In this document: piece after piece, positions 55,791-64,000 of the stretch | Layout of the letters: the number at the start of each line of letters is the position of its first letter | Numbering within the stretch: the stretch's first letter is position 1 | Origin: JAAXHB01 sp965221635 | Lineage (GTDB): Bacteria > Actinomycetota > Acidimicrobiia > Acidimicrobiales > Aldehydirespiratoraceae | NCBI GenBank assembly: GCA_965221635.1 | Contig: OZ244902.1 | Span: 2,914,001 to 2,978,000 of the forward strand | DNA length: 64,000 nucleotides | Reading direction: 5' to 3' | Translations under genes and position numbers: made by a program | Notes under the pieces: model-generated | The model's input: only the letters and a program-made list of their open reading frames with translations | The model's database searches: none | Told to the model about the DNA's origin: nothing

Positions 55791-56501
55791 GTGTCGCAGC
55801 GATCCGGTGAGCTGCCCGACGCGTCGCAAAAGCGGCGTGTGGTGCAGGAGATGTTCGACCGGATAGCCCCCCGCTACGACCTGATGAACCGGCTGCTCAC
55901 GTTCCGCCTCGACGTGAAATGGAGACGGCGCACCGTCCGCGAAATGCATCTTGCGCCCGGCTCGCTGGTGGTGGACTTGGCGTGCGGCACCGGCGACTTC
56001 TGCCGCGAACTAACCGCCGGAGGCCATCTCCCAGTGGGGATCGACTTGAGCATGGGCATGCTGCGCGAGGCCTCGGTTTCGGCGGCTCTGTTGCACGCCG
56101 ACGTGTTGCAACTCCCACTGCGCCACGAATCGGTGGACGGCGCGGTGTGCGGTTTCGCCTTGCGCAACCTCGTGTCGGTTCCGCCGCTGTTCGCCGAGTT
56201 GGCCAGGGTGGTGCGCCCGGGGGGTCGCATCGGCCTTCTCGAAGTGGACGAACCGACGAACCGCGTGCTGCGCTTCGGCCATGGCGTGTACTTCGGCAAG
56301 GTGGTTCCGTTGATCGGTTCGCTGCTGTCTGATCGGGCCGCGTACCGCTACCTGCCCAAGTCGGTTGCGTACCTTCCGCCCGCATTCAAGCTGGCCGAGG
56401 ATCTGGCGAGCGCCGGGTTCGAGCGTGTGCAACGCCATCGCCTAACCGGCGGCACCGCCCAGTTGTGGACCGCCACCCGCTGCACCCCTTCCTCCGACTA
56501 A
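55776..56501 (+). CDS. menG: Demethylmenaquinone methyltransferase
   Basis: SAM-dependent methylation of demethylmenaquinone, the last menaquinone step (MenG/UbiE family). 241 residues. Motifs: VQEMFDRIAPRYDLMNRLL (family N-terminus), SAM motif LVVDLACGTGDFCREL, GIDLSMGML, GFALRNL and LARVVRPGGRIGLLEV. The ATG lies in the third unit of the tandem array 55740-55790. menA is nearby on the opposite strand, menB 45 kb away. Confidence 0.94.
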   Translation: MKARAVSQRSGELPDASQKRRVVQEMFDRIAPRYDLMNRLLTFRLDVKWRRRTVREMHLAPGSLVVDLACGTGDFCRELTAGGHLPVGIDLSMGMLREASVSAALLHADVLQLPLRHESVDGAVCGFALRNLVSVPPLFAELARVVRPGGRIGLLEVDEPTNRVLRFGHGVYFGKVVPLIGSLLSDRAAYRYLPKSVAYLPPAFKLAEDLASAGFERVQRHRLTGGTAQLWTATRCTPSSD

Positions 56502-56534
56502 CACGAGAGCCCCAACCGGCATCCGAGTCCAGCC

Positions 56535-56594
56535 GGGGCGTGCCCAGCGGGGGCGTGCCCAGCGGGGGTGTGCCTAGCCGGGAGGTGCCTTGGC
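56535..56594. repeat. 15-bp tandem array, 4 units, over the YbaK gene end
   Basis: Units at 56535, 56550, 56565 and 56580, consensus GGGGCGTGCCCAGCG. The first two are identical. The array spans the stop codon of the YbaK gene (56574-56576) and the gap to convergent menG. Confidence 0.93.
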
Positions 56595-57062
56595 GAGTTG
56601 TTCCACCACTTCGGCGCTGTCGATGGCCAGCATTGCCTGCGGCGCGCACAGGATCTTGCAATCACGGGAGCCGCCTCCGAGGATCACCTTGTGGCAGTCC
56701 ATCACCTTGCTGTCGATCCACACCGGCAGCCCGGCGGGAAGCCCGAAGGGAGTGATCCCGCCGATCGTCATGCCGGTGCGCTCGGCGGCTGTTGCGGGGT
56801 CGGCGAAGGATGCCTTGCGCACCCCGAGGCGGCGGCGCACAACACCGTTCACGTCGAGGCGGGTGGATGCCAACACCACACAGCAAGCCATCGGGGCGTC
56901 CGCAGACTTGCCCACCACACAAATGGCGTTGGCCGAGGCGTCCATCGAATAGCCGTACTTCTCACAGAACAACGCCGTGTCCGCAAAGTCAGGGTCGCAT
57001 TCCACCAACTCGTAGGGCACGCCCAGGGCGTCGAGATGTGCTGTCACAAGGTGTCGCGTCAT
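56574..57062 (-). CDS. YbaK/EbsC-family aminoacyl-tRNA deacylase
   Basis: 162 residues of the YbaK/ProX editing fold, which removes mis-charged amino acids (often Cys from tRNA-Pro). Seen: conserved strand ICVVGKSAD, ASTRLDVNGVVRRRLG helix, the loop MTIGGITPFGLP typical of the family, and VWIDSKVMDC followed by ILGGGSR. ATG at 57062. Exact tRNA specificity unknown. Convergent with menG. Confidence 0.88.
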   Translation of the reverse strand: MTRHLVTAHLDALGVPYELVECDPDFADTALFCEKYGYSMDASANAICVVGKSADAPMACCVVLASTRLDVNGVVRRRLGVRKASFADPATAAERTGMTIGGITPFGLPAGLPVWIDSKVMDCHKVILGGGSRDCKILCAPQAMLAIDSAEVVEQLAKAPPG

Positions 57063-57201
57063 GACCTCAAGGATGCCTCAAGGTGTGGGCGTGTCCCCGA
57101 TTGTCCAGTCTGCATTTGTCCGGGCATCTCGGGAGATGGGTTGCCCGGGGCCGGCGTCGGGGGCAAGGCGCGGCTGCGTGCCGCAACGCCGTGGAGGTCG
57201 T

Positions 57202-58089
57202 TCAGCCGGTGACGGCCAGGCCGATCGCCAGGCCAAGGCCGGACACGATCTGCAGCCTGCCTGTGGCGCCAAGCACGCCGATCAGCATCTGTGGTGTGGT
57301 GGCGTGGCGGAGTCGCATCACTGCCACCGCCGCAAACGGCACACCCACAAGGGCCGCCCACGTGGCCCGCCCCGACAGCGACCCAACCGCGCACACCGCG
57401 TAGGCCCCGGCCAGTGTGGCCACGTACATCACCCTTGTGCCACGGTCGCCGAGGCGCACCGCGAGGGTGCGCTTTTGGGCCTGGGCGTCGTTTTGGATGT
57501 CGCGCAGGTTGTTGGCCACAAGCAGGGCCACCGCCCACAAACCAACCGGCACCGCCACCACCACGAACAGCGCATCGATGCGTTCCACCACCACGAAGGC
57601 CGTGCCCACGGTGGCGACCAGCCCGAAGAACACGAACACGAACACATCCCCGAGGCCGTGGTAGCCGTACGGCCAAGGCCCGCCGGTGTACCCCCATGCC
57701 GCCGCAACGCACGCCAGCCCCACCGCCAGAAGCCACCAGCCCGCCACCGCTGCCAGCACCAGCCCCGCACACCCCGCCAACCCGAAAGCCGCCAGGGCGG
57801 CCAGCTTCACCCGACCGGGGGCCACCATTTGCGAGCCCACGAGTCGCACGGGGCCCACACGCTGTTCGCTGCGGTCGGTGCCACGCATGCCGTCGCTGTA
57901 GTCGTTGGCGAAGTTCACGCCCACCTGCATGGCGAGCGCCACCACCAGCGCCGGGGCCACCCGCCACCATTGGGGCTGAATCTCAATTCCGGCGCCCACC
58001 GCGGAGGTCGCTCCAACCGCCACCGGCACCACCGCAGCGGAAAGAGTCCGAGGCCGCGCCCCGGCCACCCACAGTGTTGCCCGCGCCAT
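57202..58089 (-). CDS. menA: 1,4-dihydroxy-2-naphthoate polyprenyltransferase
   Basis: Membrane prenyltransferase joining DHNA to a polyprenyl chain in menaquinone synthesis. 295 residues, about eight or nine membrane segments. Both Asp-rich prenyl-diphosphate motifs are present: NFANDYSDGMRGTD and NNLRDIQNDAQAQKRTLA. WVAGARPRTLSAAVVPV is the family N-terminus. ATG at 58089. Directly preceded by the response-regulator remnant. Confidence 0.95.
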   Translation of the reverse strand: MARATLWVAGARPRTLSAAVVPVAVGATSAVGAGIEIQPQWWRVAPALVVALAMQVGVNFANDYSDGMRGTDRSEQRVGPVRLVGSQMVAPGRVKLAALAAFGLAGCAGLVLAAVAGWWLLAVGLACVAAAWGYTGGPWPYGYHGLGDVFVFVFFGLVATVGTAFVVVERIDALFVVVAVPVGLWAVALLVANNLRDIQNDAQAQKRTLAVRLGDRGTRVMYVATLAGAYAVCAVGSLSGRATWAALVGVPFAAVAVMRLRHATTPQMLIGVLGATGRLQIVSGLGLAIGLAVTG

Positions 58090-58093
58090 CGGT

Positions 58094-58276
58094 TCAGCCG
58101 TTTGCGTACTGGTAGCCGAGACCTCTGATCGTGATGATCCGGGCCGGCGCCGAAGGGTCGGTCTCGATGCGCGACCTCAATCGCTTGATGTGTACGTCGA
58201 GAGTCTTGGTGCCTCCGAGACCCTTGCGGTAGGAGATCTCGTCGTCCACGACGAGTACCCGAGCCCCGGCTGCCAC
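58094..58276 (-). pseudogene. Internally deleted OmpR/RegX3-type response regulator remnant
   Basis: 60-codon open frame. The first 16 codons match a receiver-domain start (ARVLVVDDEISYRKGL), and the remaining 40 match the end of an OmpR-type winged helix (GGTKTLDVHIKRLRSRIE, then IITIRGLGYQY). Roughly 170 residues in between, including the phosphorylated Asp region and most of the DNA-binding domain, are missing, joined in frame. It is therefore a deletion scar, unlikely to act as a regulator. No sensor kinase lies nearby. Confidence 0.8.
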
Positions 58277-58644
58277 AACTCGGACGATACAGCCGGCGAC
58301 GCCTCCGACGGCCCACCCACTCGCAGAGATCTTCGGGCCTCATCCACGTCACAAGCCGCACTCGTGGCCCCGCCCCCGCTACTTGAGTGGCGCTACCGGT
58401 TGCCACCAAGGAGACATTGCTGGAGACATTGCTGACTTGAACTCCCTCCTGCTTCACCCCAGGTCTTGGATCACAGATTCGGTATGTCTTGTCCCGCGGG
58501 AATTGGCATTGAGTAAGTTTGATCACACCTTATCTATTGCACGGATACTGAGGCAGTCCACTATCTGAAATAGTCATAGATCTCTTGAGAGAATTGTTGA
58601 ATTAGGGGTTGGTAGTGTCTCACATACCAAGTACACTTGTTCTC
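58277..58644. other. Intergenic region with a 12-bp tandem pair and a drop in GC
   Basis: No gene found. It holds GAGACATTGCTG twice in tandem (58411-58434). From about 58450 the DNA becomes visibly AT-richer up to the DUF222-HNH gene, marking the left edge of the accessory segment and probably containing that gene's promoter. Confidence 0.7.
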
Positions 58645-59817
58645 ATGAACACAAACCCCCAACCTCTAACACAAACGGATCACCAACCCACACCAGAGGT
58701 GCGAGTCGCTGTGCAGGATCCCACACGTTTGGGTGACGCCGAACTCGACGCCCGCATCGTGGAGCTGGGCCGGGCACGGGCACGCCTGGACGGCATGATG
58801 GCCCAAGCCCTCGCAGAGAAGCAATCCCGCGACGGTCACCACGCCGCTGTGGATGTGCTGCGCTGGCGGCTCAAGTTGTCCAGCACCCAGGCACAAGCCG
58901 AAACCAAACTCGCCGAAGCCCTCGCGGACGGCCTGGGCGACACCATGGCCGCGATGGCGGCCGGGGAGATCCACGCCGCGCACGCCCGGGTGATCATCAA
59001 CGCCCAAGGCAACGAGGACTACCACAACGAAACCGAACTGCTGCGCATGGCCGCCACCGAACCCCCCGACCGTCTCCGGCGCATGGTGCGCAAATGGTGG
59101 AGCCCAGACCCCGACTCCAATGCCCGCACCCAGCGCCAGTACGAAAACCGGGCCGCGTCGTTCAAACGTCAAGACGACGGCACCTGGGAACTATGGGGCC
59201 GCTTCGACACAGACACCGGCAAAATGATCAGCCTCGGCATCGCCGGGATGATGCGCCACCTCAAGGTTTGCGAGTCCACCCGCAGCAGCCTCCCTGATCA
59301 AAGAGCACCCCAACAACGCCGCGCCGATGCCATCGCGCGGCTGTTGATCGGCGCCGACCCGCACAAGGTCGAACACGCCACCGTGATCGTCACCGCCGAA
59401 GTGGACACCGAAACGAACACGATCGGCAGGTTCCGCTACGACGACGGCACCCCCGTCGCCAACGAACGCCTCGGACCGGTGCTCGCCAACGCCAATTTGG
59501 TGCCCGCAGTGTTTGACACCACCGGACGACCGTTGTGGATCGGCCGGGCACAACGAGCAGCCACCGCCGCCCAACGTTTGGCGCTGGCCGCAAGAGACGG
59601 TGGATGTGTCGGATGTGACACCCCCGCAGAGCACTGCGACGCCCACCACATCAAATGGTGGTCACAAGGCGGAACCACCGACATCGACAACCTCGCCCTG
59701 GTCTGCCCAAACTGCCACAACCAAATCCACAAAGGCGGCACCAAAATCCGCCCCGACCCAAACCACCCCGCCACCTACCAACTAACACCCCCACCCCAAC
59801 ACGCCAAAGCCGCCTAA
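58645..59817 (+). CDS. DUF222/HNH endonuclease domain protein (13E12 type)
   Basis: 390 residues. N-terminal DUF222 region (helical, RLGDAELDARIVELGRARARL) and a C-terminal HNH nuclease motif: CVGCDTPAEHCDAHHIKWW then LVCPNCHNQIH, with the zinc cysteine pairs. Many actinobacterial genomes have multiple copies, some linked to mobile DNA (13E12 repeats of mycobacteria). ATG at 58645 follows an AT-rich leader. Cellular role unknown. Confidence 0.9.
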   Translation: MNTNPQPLTQTDHQPTPEVRVAVQDPTRLGDAELDARIVELGRARARLDGMMAQALAEKQSRDGHHAAVDVLRWRLKLSSTQAQAETKLAEALADGLGDTMAAMAAGEIHAAHARVIINAQGNEDYHNETELLRMAATEPPDRLRRMVRKWWSPDPDSNARTQRQYENRAASFKRQDDGTWELWGRFDTDTGKMISLGIAGMMRHLKVCESTRSSLPDQRAPQQRRADAIARLLIGADPHKVEHATVIVTAEVDTETNTIGRFRYDDGTPVANERLGPVLANANLVPAVFDTTGRPLWIGRAQRAATAAQRLALAARDGGCVGCDTPAEHCDAHHIKWWSQGGTTDIDNLALVCPNCHNQIHKGGTKIRPDPNHPATYQLTPPPQHAKAA

Positions 59818-59872
59818 CCCGCAACACCTCGCCGGAGGCGGACGGCCCTCAGAACCACCAACCGGGCACGCC

Positions 59873-61306
59873 CTAACCATCCGAACGCGCCCCGGCAAGA
59901 TTCTCCTGACCTCCAATGTCGCCGGCTTGGTCCGGTTGGGGATCACTGGGATAGTAGTCCAAATCCTGCCGCACCCATCCCACAGCATCCGCTGGAATAC
60001 CCAACGCAGCGAGCACATCCGGCAAACCAGCCCTACCCACCCTATGATCCATGAACGAGGCGTTGATCGTGACCCGAATATCCTGCGGCCTTTGCAAAAC
60101 GACACCGTTGGTCGCCAGCCACGCATCCGTCAACCCAATCGTATTGCTCTTCGAATACTTGAACCGATCAAGAATCACCGCCCAACGCCACAACTCACCC
60201 AAATCATACTTCACCGGTATGAGTTCGATATCAAGATCGCCTGAAAGAAACCTCCCCCTGTCAAATTCATCCAACAACTCCAGCTTCCACTCCCGCACTG
60301 CCTCAGCATCAGAGGGCGGCGATTTGACCTGGACATACTCTGTGGGTGTCATGTCCGGAAAATAAATGCTGGTACCACTCGATGACACAAACCCCAGATG
60401 CCCAAACCGCCGCCAGGCAACACAGTATCGGTCACTTACGACTGGGTAGTGGCTTTCGCAGTCCTCATCGGCAAGGCCCGAAACCATGTCCACATCCGAC
60501 ACATCGAAATCATCGTCCGTTTCCTGCGCACCCGCCTCCGCTGCTTGCGCGGAAACGCCATCCCCGCCAGTGCCGACATCTGGCCACAACCGACGCCACG
60601 ACGCCCAACCCGGTTCCCGTTGGCGTGCCTCGATACCTCCCGTCAACAAGAACACCTTGTCGTTGGTGCCCGAAACCGGCGAGTATAAGTTTGTCGGCCC
60701 AAACCTGGGAGCAAACGACCTCTTGCTGTAGACCTCCTCCACGCAAGTATCCAAGCTGTCGAACTCGTCGCACAGCCGATACAGCTTGTAGGCCTCCGCC
60801 CATTGCGGGCTCAGGATGAACTCCTTGTAATACTCCGCAAGAGCACGAAAAACGACATCATCCGCAGGCTCAATCTGGGCCAGCATCACATACACCGGTC
60901 CGTTCGGCGCCACAAACACTCCCGCCACCTCTACCAACCCGTCTCCCTGAGCGCTCCCCAACACATGACACGCCATCGGCTCCCCATCCAACGCTCCACC
61001 CCAACAGTCACCCGGCCCCCCTGCCACTTCCTCGGCGTCCTCCCGGACGGGTCCAGTGCTGACCACCACCTCCGGAGCGGCGCTCACCCCTGGGACATCA
61101 TCGACAGTCACCTCTTGCTGATCGTCCCCGCGGTCGGTGATCGTTGCCGTGGTGGCAGAGACCTCCACAGGTTCGGGCTGACCCACCTCTGCCACCTCAT
61201 CGGTGTCGCTGCCTGTCCACACCAACCACCAAACACCCGCCACGCCGACCAGCAACACCAAGCCCGCTGCGCACCACCACCACCACTCACTCAGCCGACC
61301 TGACAT
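59873..61306 (-). CDS. Membrane-anchored protein of unknown family (paralogue A)
   Basis: 477 residues; not recognised. One N-terminal membrane segment (about residues 8-30, rich in Trp) followed by an acidic Thr/Val-rich linker to about 95. The core is shared with paralogue B: GDCWGGALDGEPMAC, EYYKEFILSPQWAEAYKLY, LCDEFDSLDTCVEEVYSKR, GGIEARQREPGWASW and MDHRVGRAGLPDVLAALG. Six or more conserved cysteines suggest an extracellular disulfide-bonded fold. Unlike B it ends without a second membrane segment. ATG at 61306 has TGGAGG six bases upstream. Confidence 0.82.
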   Translation of the reverse strand: MSGRLSEWWWWCAAGLVLLVGVAGVWWLVWTGSDTDEVAEVGQPEPVEVSATTATITDRGDDQQEVTVDDVPGVSAAPEVVVSTGPVREDAEEVAGGPGDCWGGALDGEPMACHVLGSAQGDGLVEVAGVFVAPNGPVYVMLAQIEPADDVVFRALAEYYKEFILSPQWAEAYKLYRLCDEFDSLDTCVEEVYSKRSFAPRFGPTNLYSPVSGTNDKVFLLTGGIEARQREPGWASWRRLWPDVGTGGDGVSAQAAEAGAQETDDDFDVSDVDMVSGLADEDCESHYPVVSDRYCVAWRRFGHLGFVSSSGTSIYFPDMTPTEYVQVKSPPSDAEAVREWKLELLDEFDRGRFLSGDLDIELIPVKYDLGELWRWAVILDRFKYSKSNTIGLTDAWLATNGVVLQRPQDIRVTINASFMDHRVGRAGLPDVLAALGIPADAVGWVRQDLDYYPSDPQPDQAGDIGGQENLAGARSDG

Positions 61307-61467
61307 CACAACCTCCAACCTCTACCGCTCCTCACGCCAAGCCCCTCAACGCCTTGCACGACCCACCATCACCAAAGGTTCCCACACCGGCCGCGTCACC
61401 CCACCTCCCAGCCCAAACCCACCCGCCATCTCGCCCACACCACCCCAGGAGCATGGGGGCGCACGTG

Positions 61468-63156
61468 TCAGGTTCGGCGGGCCCTGCGCACCCCGACGCC
61501 AATCGCGCCGACAACTGCCAGCGCGACCAGACCAGCGAGCAGCCAAATCAGCCCGCCACCACTCTCGGCGGTGCCTGTCGAGCCGGGCTGGGCCGCCTCG
61601 GAACTCGACGCGAACGTAGGGGAGTCCGACTCGTCCACCGAACCAACCGAGTCCTGCGAAGCATCCGCTGTTTGGGGATGAGCATCGGTGCCACTCGCCG
61701 CGACATGGCCTTCATCTGACGGTACGCCAGTCGCCACCTGCTGATCGCCTTGGACCTCACCGGCATCGGAAGCTGAGGCCACATCTTCTTCGGCATCGTC
61801 AGATGCCGGCAACTCCGATGCGTCAACAGCCCCGGCAATCTCATCCTCAACAGACCCGTCACCCAGCGAGGTCCCATCGGCAGCCACAGGGGAATCGACC
61901 ACAGGGTCTTGAGCTTGCCCAGGATCGGGTTGGGGATCACTGGGGTAGTAGTCCAAATCCTGCCGAACCCACCCCACAGCATCCGCTGGAATACCCAACG
62001 CAGCGAGCACATCCGGCAAACCAGCCCTACCCACCCTATGATCCATGAACTTAGCATTGATCGTAACCCGAATATCCTGCGGCCTCTGCAAAACGACACC
62101 ATTGGTCGCCAGCCACGCCCCCGTAAGACCGATCGTGTTACTCTTCGAATACTTGAACCGGTCAAGAATCACCGCCCAACGCCACAACTCACCCAGATCA
62201 TATTTCACCGGTATGAGTTCGATATCAAGATCACCTGCAACGAACCGTTCTTTGTCATAATCGTCCACCAACTCCAACTTCAACTTCTCCACTTCGTTGG
62301 CATCAGTCGGCGGTGACTTTATCTGGAAATACCGCGTAGGTGTCATGTTCGGAAAGTAGATGCTCGTACTAGTCATGCCCACAAGGCCGAGGTGGCCATA
62401 AGTTCGCCATGTCACACACTTGCCGGTAGTTACGACTGGGTAGTGACTCTCGCAGTCCTCATCGGCAAGGTCCGAAACCATGTCCACGTCGGACACATCG
62501 ACCCCCTCACCTGCTTCCTTCGGGCCCGCCCCGCCGCCTTGAGCGGCAGCGCCATCAGTCCCAGTGCCGACATCAGGCCACAACTGACGCCACGACGCCC
62601 AGCCCGGTTCACGTTGGCGTGCCTCGATGCCGCCCGTCAACAGACTTACATTGTCGTTGGTGCCCGTAACCGGAGAAAAGAGATTGATTGGCCCAAACGT
62701 AGGAGCAAATGGCCTCTTGCTGTAGACCTCCTCCACGCAAGTGTCCAAGCTGTCAAACTCGTCGCACAGCCGATACAGCTTGTAGGCCTCCGCCCATTGC
62801 GGGCTCAGGATGAACTCCTTGTAATACTCCCCAAAAGCACGAAACGTAGCATCATCCACAGGCTCAACCTGGGCCAGCATCACATACACCGGTCCGTTCG
62901 GCGCAACAAACACGCCCGCCACCTCAACCAACCCGTCTCTCTGAGCGCCCCTCAACACATAACACGCCATCGGCTCCCCATCCAACGCCCCACCCCAACA
63001 ATCCCCCGGCCCCGTCAGCGCCCCACCTCCGGGCGCGGCCTCACCGCCAGCGACGATGCCGCCCATCCATAACCACCAAAATACTCCCAGCCCGCACAAC
63101 GCCAGCACCAAACCAGCAGCCGCACGTCCTGATCCTTGCTTCAGTTGAGATGACAT
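61468..63156 (-). CDS. Membrane-anchored protein of unknown family (paralogue B, C-terminal anchor)
   Basis: 562 residues. N-terminal hydrophobic segment (about 12-35), then the same cysteine-containing core as paralogue A, in places nearly identical at the DNA level. After the core comes a long acidic Ser/Asp/Ala-rich stalk (about 395-530), then a hydrophobic segment (GGGLIWLLAGLVALAVVG) and a basic end RRARRT, like a surface-protein anchor. The start is fixed by GGGAGG five bases before the ATG at 63156. Function unknown; a surface display role is inferred from architecture. Confidence 0.82.
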   Translation of the reverse strand: MSSQLKQGSGRAAAGLVLALCGLGVFWWLWMGGIVAGGEAAPGGGALTGPGDCWGGALDGEPMACYVLRGAQRDGLVEVAGVFVAPNGPVYVMLAQVEPVDDATFRAFGEYYKEFILSPQWAEAYKLYRLCDEFDSLDTCVEEVYSKRPFAPTFGPINLFSPVTGTNDNVSLLTGGIEARQREPGWASWRQLWPDVGTGTDGAAAQGGGAGPKEAGEGVDVSDVDMVSDLADEDCESHYPVVTTGKCVTWRTYGHLGLVGMTSTSIYFPNMTPTRYFQIKSPPTDANEVEKLKLELVDDYDKERFVAGDLDIELIPVKYDLGELWRWAVILDRFKYSKSNTIGLTGAWLATNGVVLQRPQDIRVTINAKFMDHRVGRAGLPDVLAALGIPADAVGWVRQDLDYYPSDPQPDPGQAQDPVVDSPVAADGTSLGDGSVEDEIAGAVDASELPASDDAEEDVASASDAGEVQGDQQVATGVPSDEGHVAASGTDAHPQTADASQDSVGSVDESDSPTFASSSEAAQPGSTGTAESGGGLIWLLAGLVALAVVGAIGVGVRRARRT

Positions 63157-63342
63157 CAGTACCTCCCGTGTTCGCTGGCTCAGCTCACTCTGAGCAACTT
63201 CCAAGTTGGACGCCGCTCACGACATGAGAGTTCCCACCGACCCTGAATTTGGTTCGAGGCTCCGAAAATGCTAGCGATGACTCAAATTGTCTCTCCTGAT
63301 GGCTCAGAGTACACGTAGCCATAATTCTTCCTGAAACTTGCG

Positions 63343-64000
63343 CTAGTCGCATTTCCTCGCGTCCACTGTTTGTTCTGGTGACCAGGCGCTCATGACGGCT
63401 TGGAAGTTTGCACCATCACCGACCATTGCAATCTTGAAGAGGTAACTGCTGCCACAAGCTATTGAGCCAATGGTGGATTGCGTAGTTAGGCCAGTCTCCG
63501 TCCCTTGTACCTTCAGCTCTGTGCGGGTTTTCCAATCGTCATCTGTGTAGTGGATCACGTATTCGACAATCCCAACTTTATCGATCCAACTAAGCGCGAT
63601 TTCCGAGGTGGTCGGGCCTAGCTGAGCAGCGAAGCTACGGGAGACCGGTGGTGGCAATTGAAGTTCACGAGTCCCGTGCGAGCCGATTCCGCCACAGCGA
63701 AGTGCTTGACCGTGTTCCATGCAACCCTTAAAGACCACTGTGTATGTTCCTCGTGTCTGGGTAACGTTGGGAAACGAAACGTCAACGAATGCGACGCTAT
63801 CATCTGTTGGGTCGGCGTATTGCGTGACTTGGCATTCCTGAGTTGGTTGAGGCGAAATCATGGGGTACCCCAAGAGTGTGCGCGTGCTGATCGACAAATC
63901 ACAGGTTTCGACAGCCACGGGATTTGGTACTTCTTCAATTTTACGCATCAAGATCGCTTGATAGGCCAAGGTAGGGCTGAAGTCACCAACATCAAGCGTC
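63343..64000 (-). CDS. Secreted-type protein with fibronectin-III-like C-terminal domain, N-terminus cut by window edge
   Basis: About 219 residues visible; the frame is open to the right edge, so the true start lies outside. The last 100 residues look like a fibronectin type III domain: PPPVSRSFAAQLGPTTSEIA, SWIDKVGIVEYVIHYTDDDW, SYLFKIAMVGDGANF and SAWSPEQTVDA. The preceding part has paired cysteines (FKGCMEHGQALRCGG). Base composition is nearer 50% GC than the rest of the window. Probably extracellular; function unknown. Confidence 0.72.
   Translation of the reverse strand, partial: TLDVGDFSPTLAYQAILMRKIEEVPNPVAVETCDLSISTRTLLGYPMISPQPTQECQVTQYADPTDDSVAFVDVSFPNVTQTRGTYTVVFKGCMEHGQALRCGGIGSHGTRELQLPPPVSRSFAAQLGPTTSEIALSWIDKVGIVEYVIHYTDDDWKTRTELKVQGTETGLTTQSTIGSIACGSSYLFKIAMVGDGANFQAVMSAWSPEQTVDARKCD

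Overview
The window looks like chromosomal DNA of a high-GC actinobacterium (Actinomycetota). Lineage markers are a mycothiol synthase (MshD-type) gene, menaquinone genes (menB, menG, menA), an O-phosphoserine-type cysM and a Mec-type JAMM peptidase, the order rdgB / RNase PH / Rv1339-like metallo-beta-lactamase, a 13E12-type DUF222-HNH protein and frequent GTG starts. A deep branch such as Acidimicrobiia is possible, but that is inference.

Layout. 98-4804 (-): potassium uptake operon trkA-trkH-trkH; the second TrkH has an altered first filter loop. 4920-5690 (-): 5-formyl-THF cyclo-ligase. 5958-8066 (+): membrane pyrophosphatase hppA. 8093-9886 (-): PP2C phosphatase and PfkB kinase. 10091-11810 (+): menB and rpe. 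11936-12589 (-): clpP. Then a membrane coiled-coil protein and tRNA-Leu(UAG). 13345-17291 (-): rdgB, rph, metallo-beta-lactamase, rpmG, rpmB, cysM; then an MFS transporter. 18966-22102 (+): MaoC/alpha-beta-hydrolase fusion, mec, smpB, PQ-loop protein. thiD (-), yqgE and an SDR (+) follow.

From 24541 to 54233 nearly everything is on the minus strand. Read in transcription order it is nth; hisD-C-B-H-A-F; a fused indolepyruvate ferredoxin oxidoreductase; a SNF2 helicase plus a small protein; a dihydropyrimidinase; a BMP/nucleoside-type ABC transporter (two permeases, a lipoprotein with an internally duplicated binding domain, a frameshifted ATPase gene); then groES-like, hisI, trpE, ygfZ, a J-domain protein, trpC, F, B, A. 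The usual actinobacterial his-trp series is thus split by about 15 kb of nucleobase transport, helicase and oxidoreductase genes. hisG, hisE, trpD and trpG are not in the window.

54526-58276: mshD, a small membrane protein, menG, a YbaK protein, menA and a 60-codon scar of an OmpR-type response regulator. 58450-64000 is visibly less GC-rich and accessory in character: a DUF222-HNH protein, two paralogous membrane-anchored proteins of unknown family and the C-terminal part of a fibronectin-III-like secreted protein running off the edge.

The most unusual signal is not a gene. At least 17 short tandem arrays (11-19 bp unit, 2-5 copies) sit at gene junctions. They often overlap a stop codon, a Shine-Dalgarno site or a start codon, and some are translated into repetitive protein tails (TrpE, HisA). 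Unit sequences differ from array to array, so this looks like a mutational or regulatory process acting at gene ends rather than one mobile repeat family.
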